Shown: positions 22,778 to 31,176 of the stretch, piece by piece
Numbering within the stretch: the stretch's first letter is position 1
How the letters are laid out: every line of letters begins with the position of its first letter
Notes under the pieces: model-generated
The model's database searches: none
Told to the model about the DNA's origin: nothing
Seen by the model: the letters and a program-made list of their open reading frames with translations, nothing else
Position numbers and translations under genes: made by a program
DNA from: a bacterium
Lineage (GTDB): Bacteria > Elusimicrobiota > Elusimicrobia > Elusimicrobiales > UBA9959
Assembly (NCBI GenBank): GCA_021811185.1
Contig: JAJZPL010000012.1
Location: 1-64,000 of the forward strand
Direction of reading: 5' to 3'
Length of the DNA stretch: 64,000 nucleotides

Positions 22778-23161
22778 TCATCTGCCCAGCAGGCTGTAGG
22801 AAAGAATGGCGAGGACCAGCAGCGTGACGCCTACATACAGCCGGTCTTTCTGCCTGGCGAAAGCGAAGACGGAAAAGGCAACGCGGGCTACGGGGGTAGC
22901 GATAAGGATCAGCAGCCCCAGCTGGATTAGCCCGCGCCCGCGCCCGGCGAAGGTTTCCCTGATTATGCCGCTCACGTTGCAGAAGTCCGGGGGCTGGGTG
23001 CGGAAAACGCCGTAATCCATCTGTGCCCCGCCATGGCGGATAAGATAGATAACGCCGCCCAGCGAAACCACGGCGGCCGCGGCAATAACCCCGGCCCGGA
23101 GGAGATTTCCTATTATGGTCTCCGTCTCGTGTTTTATCTGTTCCAGCTCTTGTTTTTCCAT
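22778..23161 (-). CDS. DUF1634 membrane protein
   Basis: A 127-residue protein with three transmembrane helices: LLRAGVIAAAAVVSLGGVIYLI, then LIQLGLLILIATPVARVAFSVFAF and a final YVGVTLLVLAILSYSLL. This is the DUF1634 pattern. The gene nearly always accompanies a TauE/SafE exporter, as here, where it begins 1 bp after that gene's stop. The two likely work as a pair. Its charged N-terminal helix is cytoplasmic. Confidence 0.85.
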   Translation of the reverse strand: MEKQELEQIKHETETIIGNLLRAGVIAAAAVVSLGGVIYLIRHGGAQMDYGVFRTQPPDFCNVSGIIRETFAGRGRGLIQLGLLILIATPVARVAFSVFAFARQKDRLYVGVTLLVLAILSYSLLGR

Positions 23162-23162
23162 G

Positions 23163-23999
23163 TCAGATAAGGCCTTTTACGCCTGTATGGATCATTTCCA
23201 GCGCCAGCACGAACAGCACTACGCCGAAGATGACGCGGAGTTTTTTGGTTTCCGCGTCGAACAGGTGCTTCGCCCCGAGGGACGAGCCGAGCAGCACTCC
23301 GAGCATAACCGGCATGGTAAGCCCCGGGTCTATGTAGCCCTGCCTTAAATATATCCCCGCGCTGGCCGCGGCGGTAACGCCTATCATGAAATTACTGGTG
23401 GCCGTGGAGACCTTGAACGGCAGGCGCATGGCCTGGTCCATGGCCAGCACCTTTACGGCCCCGGAGCCTATGCCGAGCAGCCCGGAAATGCCGCCGGCCA
23501 GGAACATCAGGCCGAAGCCGGAGGGGACGGACGTGACGTTATAGGGAACGAGCCCCCCGCGCGCCGGGTAAGTGCCGTTCATCCCGAGGCGGGTGGCAAG
23601 CTTGTCCTGTTTGACCTTGCCGGGACTTTCGTCCCTGTGGCGGCTTGAAACATAGGCCGAATGCAGCAGGACGAGACCGAAGATCAAAGCTATTACGGGA
23701 GTGGAAAGGCGCAGCGCGAGAAAAGCGCCGAAAAGAGCCCCCACCGTGGTGGCTATCTCAAGGAACATCCCTATGCGGATATTGCTGAAGCCTTCTTTTA
23801 CGTAAGCGGCGGCGGCCCCGGAGGAAGTGGCTATGACCGACACCAGCGAGGCGCCAATGGCGTAGCGGATATCCACGCCGAAGACGACGGTGAGCAGGGG
23901 AATGATCACGATGCCGCCGCCCAACCCGGTGAGGGAGCCAAGGAAGCCGGCTCCGAAAGAGCCGACGAAGAGAAACGCTGTGAAAAGCAGGATGCTCAT
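23163..23999 (-). CDS. TauE/SafE family sulfite/organosulfur exporter
   Basis: A 278-residue inner-membrane protein with eight hydrophobic helices in two related halves, GAGFLGSLTGLGGGIVIIPLLTVVFG and LAGGISGLLGIGSGAVKVLAM, each with the GxGGG/GxGSG signature. The family exports sulfite, sulfoacetate or related anions. The sulfur-redox cluster in the same window makes a sulfur substrate plausible, but other members move different compounds. DUF1634 follows. Confidence 0.88.
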   Translation of the reverse strand: MSILLFTAFLFVGSFGAGFLGSLTGLGGGIVIIPLLTVVFGVDIRYAIGASLVSVIATSSGAAAAYVKEGFSNIRIGMFLEIATTVGALFGAFLALRLSTPVIALIFGLVLLHSAYVSSRHRDESPGKVKQDKLATRLGMNGTYPARGGLVPYNVTSVPSGFGLMFLAGGISGLLGIGSGAVKVLAMDQAMRLPFKVSTATSNFMIGVTAAASAGIYLRQGYIDPGLTMPVMLGVLLGSSLGAKHLFDAETKKLRVIFGVVLFVLALEMIHTGVKGLI

Positions 24000-24088
24000 G
24001 GAATTACGCGCCCCTGTATGGCTGATTGCCTCATAACCGCTATTTTATCATTTTAGTTGCCGCCTGATTTTTTGTAGCATTGACACTG

Positions 24089-24367
24089 ATGGGCTTACTG
24101 AAAGAAAAAACCAGGCTATTCTGCCTTTCCGCCGCGCTGCTGACAGTGCTGGCGTGGCCTGCCCACGAGGTCCTGGCCCATCATGGCGCCGACAGCGACT
24201 GCCAGATATGCGCTGTTTCCTTTTCGCCGGAACTCAACGCCGACTGCGGTTCCGCGCTGCTGGCCGCCCCCGAAAATTTCAGCCTGCTTAAGCAGGAAGC
24301 CGCGCCGCTTACGGCGATTACCGCGGTCAGCCCCGTCTTTTACGGCCGGGCCCCTCCGGCCATTTAG
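24089..24367 (+). CDS. Short secreted His/Cys protein at the head of the Zn/Mn locus
   Basis: A 92-residue protein starting at ATG 24089 (the track begins at TTG 24080). A signal sequence (RLFCLSAALLTVLAWPAHEVLA) is followed by HHGADSDCQICAVSF, a cluster of His and Cys that could bind metal, then an unstructured tail. The H-x-C-x-x-C spacing is reminiscent of DUF2946-type periplasmic proteins. It precedes a barrel, a metal-binding lipoprotein-like receptor and a permease on the same strand, suggesting a metal-homeostasis role. Confidence 0.55.
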   Translation: MGLLKEKTRLFCLSAALLTVLAWPAHEVLAHHGADSDCQICAVSFSPELNADCGSALLAAPENFSLLKQEAAPLTAITAVSPVFYGRAPPAI

Positions 24368-24450
24368 GCCAATAAGACATATCCGAAAAACTCCAGGCCA
24401 CATCGCGGCCTGGCTCCTCCGCGTTCAAGGGTAAACACCCTGGAGAATCC

Positions 24451-25506
24451 ATGTTGAATAAAATATCTGTTTCGGCGTTCTGCTTTGCCGCGCTGTCGCT
24501 GGCCCCATCCTCCGCCGCGGTGGCGGGCGTGGTGAATCCCGATATTTCCGTGATCGGGCAGGTGGTTTATAAATACCATGACGATAAGGCGGCCGAGGGC
24601 GCCCGCAAGCCCACGCTGGACCTGGGCGAGACGGAACTGGTGTTCGATTCCTACCTGAACCCCTATGCCAAAGGCACCTTCGTGTTCACCGTGGGGGAAG
24701 ACGGGCTGGGAACCGAGGAAGCCTATCTCGACGTGATAAAGGGCCTTCCCGACGGGCTGGCGCTGCGGGGCGGCAAGTACCGCCTGGGCTTCGGCAAACT
24801 GAACCCGGTACATCCGCACGCTTACCCGTTCATCGACGCGCCGCGCGTGATGGCGGCCATGCTGCCTGGCGAGGACGGGTTCGACGACATCGGCACGCGC
24901 GCTTCGTACTATCTGCCGGTCTCCTGGGCTTCGGAACTTTCCGCCGACGCGCTGAAGGGCGCGGTTTTCCACCCGGACGAAACTGCGCCGGCGGCGGGCT
25001 GGCTGTCGCATTGGAGTAATTCGCTGATGCTCGGCGAGGCCACGCCGCTCGATATAGGCGTTTCGGCCGCGCAGGGCACCAATAACGTGCGCTGGGGAAC
25101 TAAAACCACGGTCTACGGAGCCGATATCAAAACGAAGGTCCCCTTCTCCAGCCTGACGAACCTGACCCTGCAGGGCGAGTATTTCTACAACAACAGCAGC
25201 GTCGTGGTCGACACCACCACCGGCGATACCAGCCATATGGGCAGGCAGGGCTTTTACGCCTTCGCCGACCTGAGGTTCAAACAAAGGTGGAACGCGGGTG
25301 CGATCTACGACCAGTATAACCCGGTTGAGAATAAAAATCTGACCTACAGGGCCATAAAAGGTTTCGCCGGGTACTCGCTGCTGGAGGAAACCACGATGCT
25401 CCGGCTTACGTATGAGCGGTTCAAGCCGGAGAATTCCCCGGCCGTGCACACCGTGATGTTCCAGGTGCTGTTCAGCATGGGGCCGCATAAAGCGCATCAG
25501 TTCTGA
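24451..25506 (+). CDS. Outer-membrane protein of the metal-uptake operon
   Basis: The 351-residue protein has a signal peptide and a beta-barrel-like pattern. Runs include LDLGETELVFDSYLNPYAKGTFVFTVGEDG, ALRGGKYRLGFGKLNPVHPHAYPFIDAP and LTLQGEYFYNN. Barrels of this sort are often encoded directly before zinc ABC transporter genes, and I take this as a metal-regulated porin or metal-binding surface protein. No TonB box or plug domain is visible. It begins after a 16-bp A/C-rich leader with CTGGAG as Shine-Dalgarno, and is 16 bp before the receptor gene. Confidence 0.72.
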   Translation: MLNKISVSAFCFAALSLAPSSAAVAGVVNPDISVIGQVVYKYHDDKAAEGARKPTLDLGETELVFDSYLNPYAKGTFVFTVGEDGLGTEEAYLDVIKGLPDGLALRGGKYRLGFGKLNPVHPHAYPFIDAPRVMAAMLPGEDGFDDIGTRASYYLPVSWASELSADALKGAVFHPDETAPAAGWLSHWSNSLMLGEATPLDIGVSAAQGTNNVRWGTKTTVYGADIKTKVPFSSLTNLTLQGEYFYNNSSVVVDTTTGDTSHMGRQGFYAFADLRFKQRWNAGAIYDQYNPVENKNLTYRAIKGFAGYSLLEETTMLRLTYERFKPENSPAVHTVMFQVLFSMGPHKAHQF

Positions 25507-25522
25507 ACTTAAGGATAAAAAC

Positions 25523-26401
25523 ATGAAAAAACTCTTAACAACTCTGGTGTTCGCGATGGTTTCCGGCGCGCCCCTGGCGGCCGCCCAGCTCAAAGTTGCT
25601 GCGGCGCTGCCCGACCTGGGCTCGATAGCGTCCTACATAGGCGGCGACAAAGTGGATGTGTTCGCGATCGGCAGGAACAACGCCAACCCGCACGCCGTGG
25701 AGGTGCTGCCGTCGTATATGATCAGGGTCTCGCGGGCGGCAGTCTATCTTAAGGTCGGCCTGGCCCTGGACCAGTGGTCGGATGCCATCATAGACGGTTC
25801 GCGCAATAACAAGCTTATCGTTGCCGACTGCTCGGCCGGGATAAACCCGCTGCAGAAGCCGGCGGGAAAGGTGGACGCCTCGATGGGGGACGTGCATCCG
25901 GACGGGAACCCGCATTACTGGCTGGACCCGGCCAACGGCTTGATAATAGCCGCCAACGTGGCGGCGGCGCTGAAGAAGGCGGACCCGGCCAACGGGGATT
26001 ATTATGAAAAGAACTATGAGCGCTTTAAAGGGGAGCTGGCTAAACGCCTGGCGGGCTGGAAAGGCGCCATGGGCGGGCTGGCCGGGCAAAAAGTGATCAG
26101 TTACCATTCCTCGTGGATCTACTTCGCCACGGCGTTCGGTCTGACCATAGCCGGCAGCGTGGAGCCGCTGCCCGGCATCCCGCCTACCGCCAAACACCTG
26201 GCGGAGCTGGTGGACCTGATCAGGAAGGACCGCATTTCCATGCTGCTGCAGGAGTCGTACTTCCCCGACGACGCGCCGCGCTTCCTGGCGCGCCGGACCG
26301 GGATAAAGGTGTTCAAGCTCTCGCCGTCCTGCGGCAGCGTGAAAGCCGACTCCTATTTCGCGCACTTCGACGAGATAGTCTCAGCGCTGGCGGGGAGATA
26401 A
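25523..26401 (+). CDS. ZnuA/MntC-type metal-binding ABC receptor
   Basis: This 292-residue cluster A-I binding protein has a Sec signal peptide. Its expected metal-site elements are NPHAVEVLPS (His after a Pro-x-x region), the DGNPHYWLDPANG motif, SYHSSWIYFATAFGL, and a late acidic ligand near LLQESYFPDDAPR. The absence of a long His-rich loop argues neither for Zn nor Mn strongly. It delivers the ion to the permease encoded 5 bp downstream. Confidence 0.9.
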   Translation: MKKLLTTLVFAMVSGAPLAAAQLKVAAALPDLGSIASYIGGDKVDVFAIGRNNANPHAVEVLPSYMIRVSRAAVYLKVGLALDQWSDAIIDGSRNNKLIVADCSAGINPLQKPAGKVDASMGDVHPDGNPHYWLDPANGLIIAANVAAALKKADPANGDYYEKNYERFKGELAKRLAGWKGAMGGLAGQKVISYHSSWIYFATAFGLTIAGSVEPLPGIPPTAKHLAELVDLIRKDRISMLLQESYFPDDAPRFLARRTGIKVFKLSPSCGSVKADSYFAHFDEIVSALAGR

Positions 26402-26405
26402 CATC

Positions 26406-27239
26406 ATGATGATATTTCAATACCATTTCGCGCTGACCGCGCTGCTGCTCTGCCTGGCGCTGACGGGGATCTACGCCTGCCTGGGTTACCACGTGGTGCG
26501 GCGCGGCGTGATCTTCGTGGACCTGTCGCTGGCGCAGGTGGCCGCGCTGGGCTCCAGCGTGGGCGTGCTGCTGGGCTGGGGCGAGCAGTTCCCCGTGCAG
26601 AATTACCTGATGTCCCTGACGTTCACGCTGCTGGGGGCGCTGCTGTTCGTGGTGTTCCGCAGCAGGCGGCAGAAAGTGCCTATAGAGGCGCTGATCGGCA
26701 TTACCTACGCCGGGGCCATAGCGCTGTCGCTCATCGTGCTCGAAAAATCCGCTACGGGAACCGAGGAAATAAAAGAGATGCTGACCGGCGCGCTGCTAAC
26801 GGTCTCGCCTAAGGAGCTCCTGTTCATAGCGGCCCTGGCTTCGGGTATCGGGCTCGTGCATTGGCTGGCCCGGCGGCAGCTGCTGCTGGTGACCGAGGAC
26901 CCCGATGGAGCCCGCGCCAAAGGCATGAAGATCTGGTGGTGGGATTTCGTCTTCTACGCCACGTTCGGGCTGATAGTGACCTCGTCCGTGAAGGTGGCGG
27001 GGGTGCTGCTGGTTTTCGCCTTCCTGATAATCCCGTCGGTGGCGGCGCTGCTGGCGGTAAAGGGCGTCTCGCGCAGGCTGGCGTTCGGCTGGCTGTTCGG
27101 CGTAACCGGCTGCGTGGGCGGGCTGGAGCTGTCGATGAGGCTGGATTGGTCCACGGGGCCCACTATTGTGGCGGTGTTCCTGGTGCTGCTGGTGGGGACC
27201 TGGGCGGCGAAAAGCGCGCTTCCTGGCGGGCGGGAATAG
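26406..27239 (+). CDS. ABC-3 family metal permease (ZnuB/MntB-like)
   Basis: A 277-residue inner-membrane protein with about eight helices: GYHVVRRGVIFVDLSLAQVAALGSSVG, then IGITYAGAIALSLIVLEKS and VAGVLLVFAFLIIPSVAALL are typical ABC-3 segments. GGGGAG (26393-26398) precedes ATG 26406. It completes receptor plus permease, but no ATPase gene follows: the next genes are on the other strand. The ATPase must be elsewhere, shared, or lost. Confidence 0.92.
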   Translation: MMIFQYHFALTALLLCLALTGIYACLGYHVVRRGVIFVDLSLAQVAALGSSVGVLLGWGEQFPVQNYLMSLTFTLLGALLFVVFRSRRQKVPIEALIGITYAGAIALSLIVLEKSATGTEEIKEMLTGALLTVSPKELLFIAALASGIGLVHWLARRQLLLVTEDPDGARAKGMKIWWWDFVFYATFGLIVTSSVKVAGVLLVFAFLIIPSVAALLAVKGVSRRLAFGWLFGVTGCVGGLELSMRLDWSTGPTIVAVFLVLLVGTWAAKSALPGGRE

Positions 27240-27256
27240 CCGCCCGCACGGCCGGC

Positions 27257-27466
27257 CTACCGCCTGTCCGAGGGGCAGGCCAGGCCTTTGGCGCCCAGTT
27301 TGCCCATAAGCCAGACTATGGGGCAGTCGCTGCCCACGGTCAGGCGGAAGAAGAGCCAGCCGGTAACCAGCGCGGCCAGGTAATAGTAGTCCTGGCCGCG
27401 TTCTTTCCCCAGGAACAGCAGCACCGTGGTCGCCAGCGCGGATAATACAATGCCTGTAGTTTTCAT
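27257..27466 (-). CDS. Small DUF2892-like membrane protein
   Basis: A 69-residue protein with two hydrophobic helices and the motif SDCPIVWLMGKLG, close to the GWCP(A/I)xWLF motif of the neighbouring DUF2892 gene. It is the last gene of the efflux operon, 30 bp behind its shorter relative, and probably arose by duplication. Function is unknown. Confidence 0.65.
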   Translation of the reverse strand: MKTTGIVLSALATTVLLFLGKERGQDYYYLAALVTGWLFFRLTVGSDCPIVWLMGKLGAKGLACPSDRR

Positions 27467-27496
27467 ATCTTGCCGGTCCTCCGATCCTCTAATCCT

Positions 27497-27688
27497 CTAA
27501 CATTCTTTCAATCCCATCTTCTTAAAGAGCCAGATGGCCGGGCACCAGCCGGTGAAGGCGGACTGCAGCAGGTTGGCGCCCACGAAGATGGTCAGCCAGA
27601 GGAAGTTAGAGTTCACGTAAACCGCCAGGGCGGTGCTCAGCAGCACCATGACCCCGGCCAACAGCCTCAACGCGTCGTTCAGTTTCAT
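27497..27688 (-). CDS. DUF2892 (YgaP transmembrane-like) protein
   Basis: A 63-residue protein: LNDALRLLAGVMVLLSTALAVYVN is the first helix and FLWLTIFVGANLLQSAFTGWCPAIWLFKKMGL the second, with the conserved GWCP site that is the DUF2892 signature. These small proteins often accompany RND pumps or rhodaneses. The lone Cys may hold persulfide, by analogy with YgaP. It is separated by 9 bp from the RND gene. Confidence 0.85.
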   Translation of the reverse strand: MKLNDALRLLAGVMVLLSTALAVYVNSNFLWLTIFVGANLLQSAFTGWCPAIWLFKKMGLKEC

Positions 27689-27697
27689 TTTGCTCTC

Positions 27698-30600
27698 CTA
27701 TTCGCCCGTCGCTCCCAACATTTCGTCCGTAGCCTCGCCGGCGGGCCGCGCCGCGGCGCGGTGGCGGCGGATATGCTCTTTGTCGTCCTTGAAGGCCAGG
27801 TAGTACAGCACCGGCACCGCCACGCGCGACAGCAGCGTGGCCGCTATCTGCCCCGAGATCAGCGAGATGGCCAGCCCCTGGAAGATAGGGTCGAACAGGA
27901 TGACGCCCGCGCCCACGATCACCGCCAGGGCCGTCAGCAGCATGGGCCTGAAGCGCACCACGCCCGCCTCGATCACGGCCTCGCGCAGTTCCATGCCGTC
28001 CCTTACCTTAAGGTTGATGAAGTCCACCAGAATGATGGAATTCCTCACCACGATGCCCGCCGAGGCGATGAAGCCTATCATCGACGTGGCGGTGAAGAAG
28101 GCGTGCATGGCCCAGTGCGCCGGGATGATGCCTATCAGCGCCATCGGGATGGCCGCCATGATCACCAGCGGCGTAATGAAGTCCTCGAACCAGGCCACCA
28201 CCAGGATGTAGATCAGGATCAGCACCATGGCGAAGGCCAGGCCCAGGTCCCGGAACACCTCGTAGGTGATCTGCCATTCGCCGTCCCACTTGATGGCGGT
28301 CTCGGAGGCGTTCACCGGCTGGCGGGTGAAGTACTGGTTTATCTCCACGCCGCGCGCCTTGGCGAGGGCGTCTATTTTGGCTTTAAGGTCGATCACCGCG
28401 TAGACCGGGCTTTCGGTGCCGCCGGAGATGTCCGCCGTAACGTAGGCCACCCGCTGGAGGTTTTTGCGGTAGATGGGCTGGTTCTCCAGGCCGTTCTCGG
28501 TCCGCACGAAGCTGGCCATCGGGATGGCCGTGCCGTTGGGGGAGAAGAATTTTATCTCCTTGAGGGTGGCCAGCTGGCGGCGCTTCTCGGGCGACAGGCG
28601 CAGGCGGATATCCACCGCCTCGTTCTCGTCCTCCACGTGCGCGGAGTCTATGTCCGCGCCGGAAAGCGACATGGCGGCGGTTTGTACTATGTCCGAGGCG
28701 GCCACGCCGTTGAGCGTAGCCTTCTGCCGGTCCACCAGCAGCCGGGTAATGGGCTGGGCGTCGGGGATGTAGGAGTCCACGTCCACGATGCCGTCGGTCT
28801 TTTTAAGCAGGTTCTTTATGTCCTCGGCCAGGGCCCGCTGGTTCGCGGGGTTCGGGTCGAAGACTTCCACCAGCATGGTGGCCATGACGGGTGGGCCGGG
28901 GGGGACTTCGGCCACCTGCAGGCGCGCGCCGTAGCTGTCGGCGATCTTCTTAAGGGGCCCGCGCACCGCCACGGCGATCTCGTGGCTCTGGCGCTTCCGC
29001 TCGCCCTTGTCCGAAAGGTTCACCTGGATATCCGCCTGGTAAGGCTCCTGACGCAGGAAATAGTGGCGCACCAGGCCGTTGAAGTTGTACGGCGCGCTGG
29101 TCCCCGCGTAAACCTGGAGGTCGCGCACTTCCGGCACGGAGGCCAGCTGCGCGGCCATTTCGCGCGAGGCTTTCTCCGTGCGCTCCAGCGACGAGCTCTC
29201 CGGCATGTTGATGATCACCTGGAACTCGTTCTTGTTGTCGAAAGGCAGGGTCTTGAAGATCACCAGCCTGAAACCCACCATCGCCAGGACCAGGGCTAGC
29301 AGGCCGGCGGTGAAGGCCAGGAATTTCTTGCCGTTGGCGGGTTCGTAGATCAGCTTCTTCATCAGGCCGCGGTACAGGCGGTCCAGCAGGCCTTCCTTGT
29401 CGTTCTCGCAATGCTTGAGAGGCCAGCGCTCCACCACCCTGGAGTAAAGCCAGGGAGTGAAGGCGAAAGCCACTCCGAGCGAGAACAGCATGGCCACCGA
29501 GGCGCCTATGGGGATGGGGCGCATGTACGGGCCCATCATGCCGCTGACGAAGGCCATGGGCAGGATGGAGGCGATCACGGTCCAGGTGGCGAGGATGGTG
29601 GGGTTGCCCACCTCGTCCACGGCGTTGAGGATGTTGCGGTACAGGGAGTTCTTGCGGTTCAGCACGCAGTGGCGGTTGATGTTCTCCACCACCACGATGG
29701 CGTCGTCCACCAGGATGCCGATGGAGAAGATCAGCGCGAACAGCGTGATGCGGTTGAGCGTGTAGCCGTAGAGGAAGTACACCAGCATGGTGAGCGCCAG
29801 CGTTACCGGGATGGCTACCAGTACCACGGCGGCTTCGCGCAGGCCCAGCGTGAAGGCGATCAGCAGGGTGACCGACAGGGTGGCCAGCAGCATGTGGTAG
29901 ATCAGCTCGTCGGACTTGGCTTTGGCGGTTTCGCCGTAGTTGCGGGTGACGGTGATGTTGACGCCGTCGGGGATCTCGCGGCCCTTCATGGCCTCCACTT
30001 TGGCCAGCACCGCGCGGGAGACCGCGGTGGCGTTGGCGCCGCGGCGCTTGGCCACGGAGAGGGTTACGGCGGGGCTGGCGCCGGCGGCCTTAACGGAGGA
30101 GGCGGGGCCCTGCAGCATGGTAACGGAGTGTTCGTCCTCATCGGGCCCGTCCGCCACTTCGGCCACTTCGGAGAGTTTTACCGGGAGGCCGTTGTAAACG
30201 CCTACGATGATGTTCTTCAGGTCGGAGGCGGAGTGGATGAAGGCGTCGGTTTCGGCCAGCAGCCTGGTGTCGCCGTTGTTGTAATGCCCGGCGGGCAGGC
30301 TGGCGTTGGACATCTTGACTATGCCGGCGAGCATCTGGGGGGTGAGGCGGTGGCTGGCGAGGGCCGCGGGGTCGAAGTGCACTATGAACTGGCGCTTGTG
30401 GCCGCCTATGATGCGGGTTTCGGAGACGTTGGGAACGGCGTTGAGCTCGGTGCGGATGCGGGCGGCGGCGCGGCGCAGGGCGTAGTCGTCCTGGCCGTTG
30501 CCCCAGAGCGTGAGGGCCAGCACGGGCACGTCGTCTATGGCGCGGAACTTTATCTGGGGCTCGCCGGCGCCGCGGGGGAAGATGTCCTTGTTGTCCAGGG

Positions 30601-30967
30601 TTTTGGTGTAGACCAGGTTGGCGGCGTTCTCGGGGACGGTGCCCACTTTGAAGCGGACGGTGAACATGGCGAAGTTGGGCCGGGCTATGGAGTAGATGTA
30701 CTCTACGCCGGGGATCTCCCAGAGTTTGCGTTCGCCTACTTCCACGACGTGTTTTTCTATCTCCTTCGGTGTGGCGCCGTAGAAGGGGACCATGATGTCG
30801 AACATGGGGACGTTTATCTGGGGTTCTTCTTCGCGCGGGAGTTTTATGGTGGAGAAGACGCCCAGCAGGATGAAGGTGATGATGAGGATGGGCGTGAGGC
30901 GCGAGTTGATGAAGGCCCCGGCCATGCGCCCGGCCATTCCGTATTTTTTATGTGTTTCGTTCTGCAT
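27698..30967 (-). CDS. RND-family efflux transporter
   Basis: At 1089 residues this is a full AcrB-type inner-membrane pump with 12 predicted helices and two large periplasmic loops. Recognisable stretches are the N-terminal FINSRLTPILIITFILLGVFST, the YGATPKEIEKHVVEVGERKLWEIPGVEYIYS porter region, and GILVDDAIVVVENINRH with the proton-relay Asp pair in helix 4. The C-terminal part has SAGIVVRNSIILVDFINL. The sequence type matches a clade often annotated as copper/metal or solvent HAE-like pumps adjacent to DUF2892, but no metal motif (HME) is evident. TolC lies upstream, yet no membrane-fusion protein is encoded between them. Confidence 0.92.
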   Translation of the reverse strand: MQNETHKKYGMAGRMAGAFINSRLTPILIITFILLGVFSTIKLPREEEPQINVPMFDIMVPFYGATPKEIEKHVVEVGERKLWEIPGVEYIYSIARPNFAMFTVRFKVGTVPENAANLVYTKTLDNKDIFPRGAGEPQIKFRAIDDVPVLALTLWGNGQDDYALRRAAARIRTELNAVPNVSETRIIGGHKRQFIVHFDPAALASHRLTPQMLAGIVKMSNASLPAGHYNNGDTRLLAETDAFIHSASDLKNIIVGVYNGLPVKLSEVAEVADGPDEDEHSVTMLQGPASSVKAAGASPAVTLSVAKRRGANATAVSRAVLAKVEAMKGREIPDGVNITVTRNYGETAKAKSDELIYHMLLATLSVTLLIAFTLGLREAAVVLVAIPVTLALTMLVYFLYGYTLNRITLFALIFSIGILVDDAIVVVENINRHCVLNRKNSLYRNILNAVDEVGNPTILATWTVIASILPMAFVSGMMGPYMRPIPIGASVAMLFSLGVAFAFTPWLYSRVVERWPLKHCENDKEGLLDRLYRGLMKKLIYEPANGKKFLAFTAGLLALVLAMVGFRLVIFKTLPFDNKNEFQVIINMPESSSLERTEKASREMAAQLASVPEVRDLQVYAGTSAPYNFNGLVRHYFLRQEPYQADIQVNLSDKGERKRQSHEIAVAVRGPLKKIADSYGARLQVAEVPPGPPVMATMLVEVFDPNPANQRALAEDIKNLLKKTDGIVDVDSYIPDAQPITRLLVDRQKATLNGVAASDIVQTAAMSLSGADIDSAHVEDENEAVDIRLRLSPEKRRQLATLKEIKFFSPNGTAIPMASFVRTENGLENQPIYRKNLQRVAYVTADISGGTESPVYAVIDLKAKIDALAKARGVEINQYFTRQPVNASETAIKWDGEWQITYEVFRDLGLAFAMVLILIYILVVAWFEDFITPLVIMAAIPMALIGIIPAHWAMHAFFTATSMIGFIASAGIVVRNSIILVDFINLKVRDGMELREAVIEAGVVRFRPMLLTALAVIVGAGVILFDPIFQGLAISLISGQIAATLLSRVAVPVLYYLAFKDDKEHIRRHRAAARPAGEATDEMLGATGE

Positions 30968-31022
30968 TGTTTTGCTCCTGAATTACTTCGGCTGAATATT
31001 AACCGCGAGACGTGAAGTCGGT

Positions 31023-31152
31023 GCCTGCCGGGGACATGGGCCCGTCGGGCACGCGGTCGCGCACACCGTGCGCGCCGCTCGTCACTCGGCCTCGTCGCTT
31101 ACGCAAGCCTCGGCCTCCGTGACGGCCCGCCGAACCCATGTCCCCGGCAGGC
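31023..31152 (-). repeat. Structured intergenic element, copy B
   Basis: This 130-bp element fills most of the tolC-RND gap. The 18-bp outer arms GCCTGCCGGGGACATGGG (31023-31040) and the exact complement (31135-31152) form a long stem. Reading the minus strand, the interior holds GTCAC/GTGAC and GGCC/GGCC pairs around GCTT-GCGT-AAGC, the box GGCCGAGTGA, and CGCGCAC-GGT-GTGCGCG. These inner parts match copy A at 9901-10037, and in both cases the matching strand is the one being transcribed. The outer arms differ from copy A but remain self-complementary. Confidence 0.75.
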
Positions 31153-31176
31153 TCCTCCGCTCGTTAACTTTCTAAA

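Noticed and set aside
24000-24088. Zur or Fur box before the metal-uptake operon
   Set aside because: The A/T-rich stretch around 24040-24060 has no convincing palindrome matching either consensus.
27470-31015. Long plus-strand ORFs of 609 and 534 residues
   Set aside because: They mirror the RND gene in GC-rich DNA and read as His/Gly/Val-rich nonsense.
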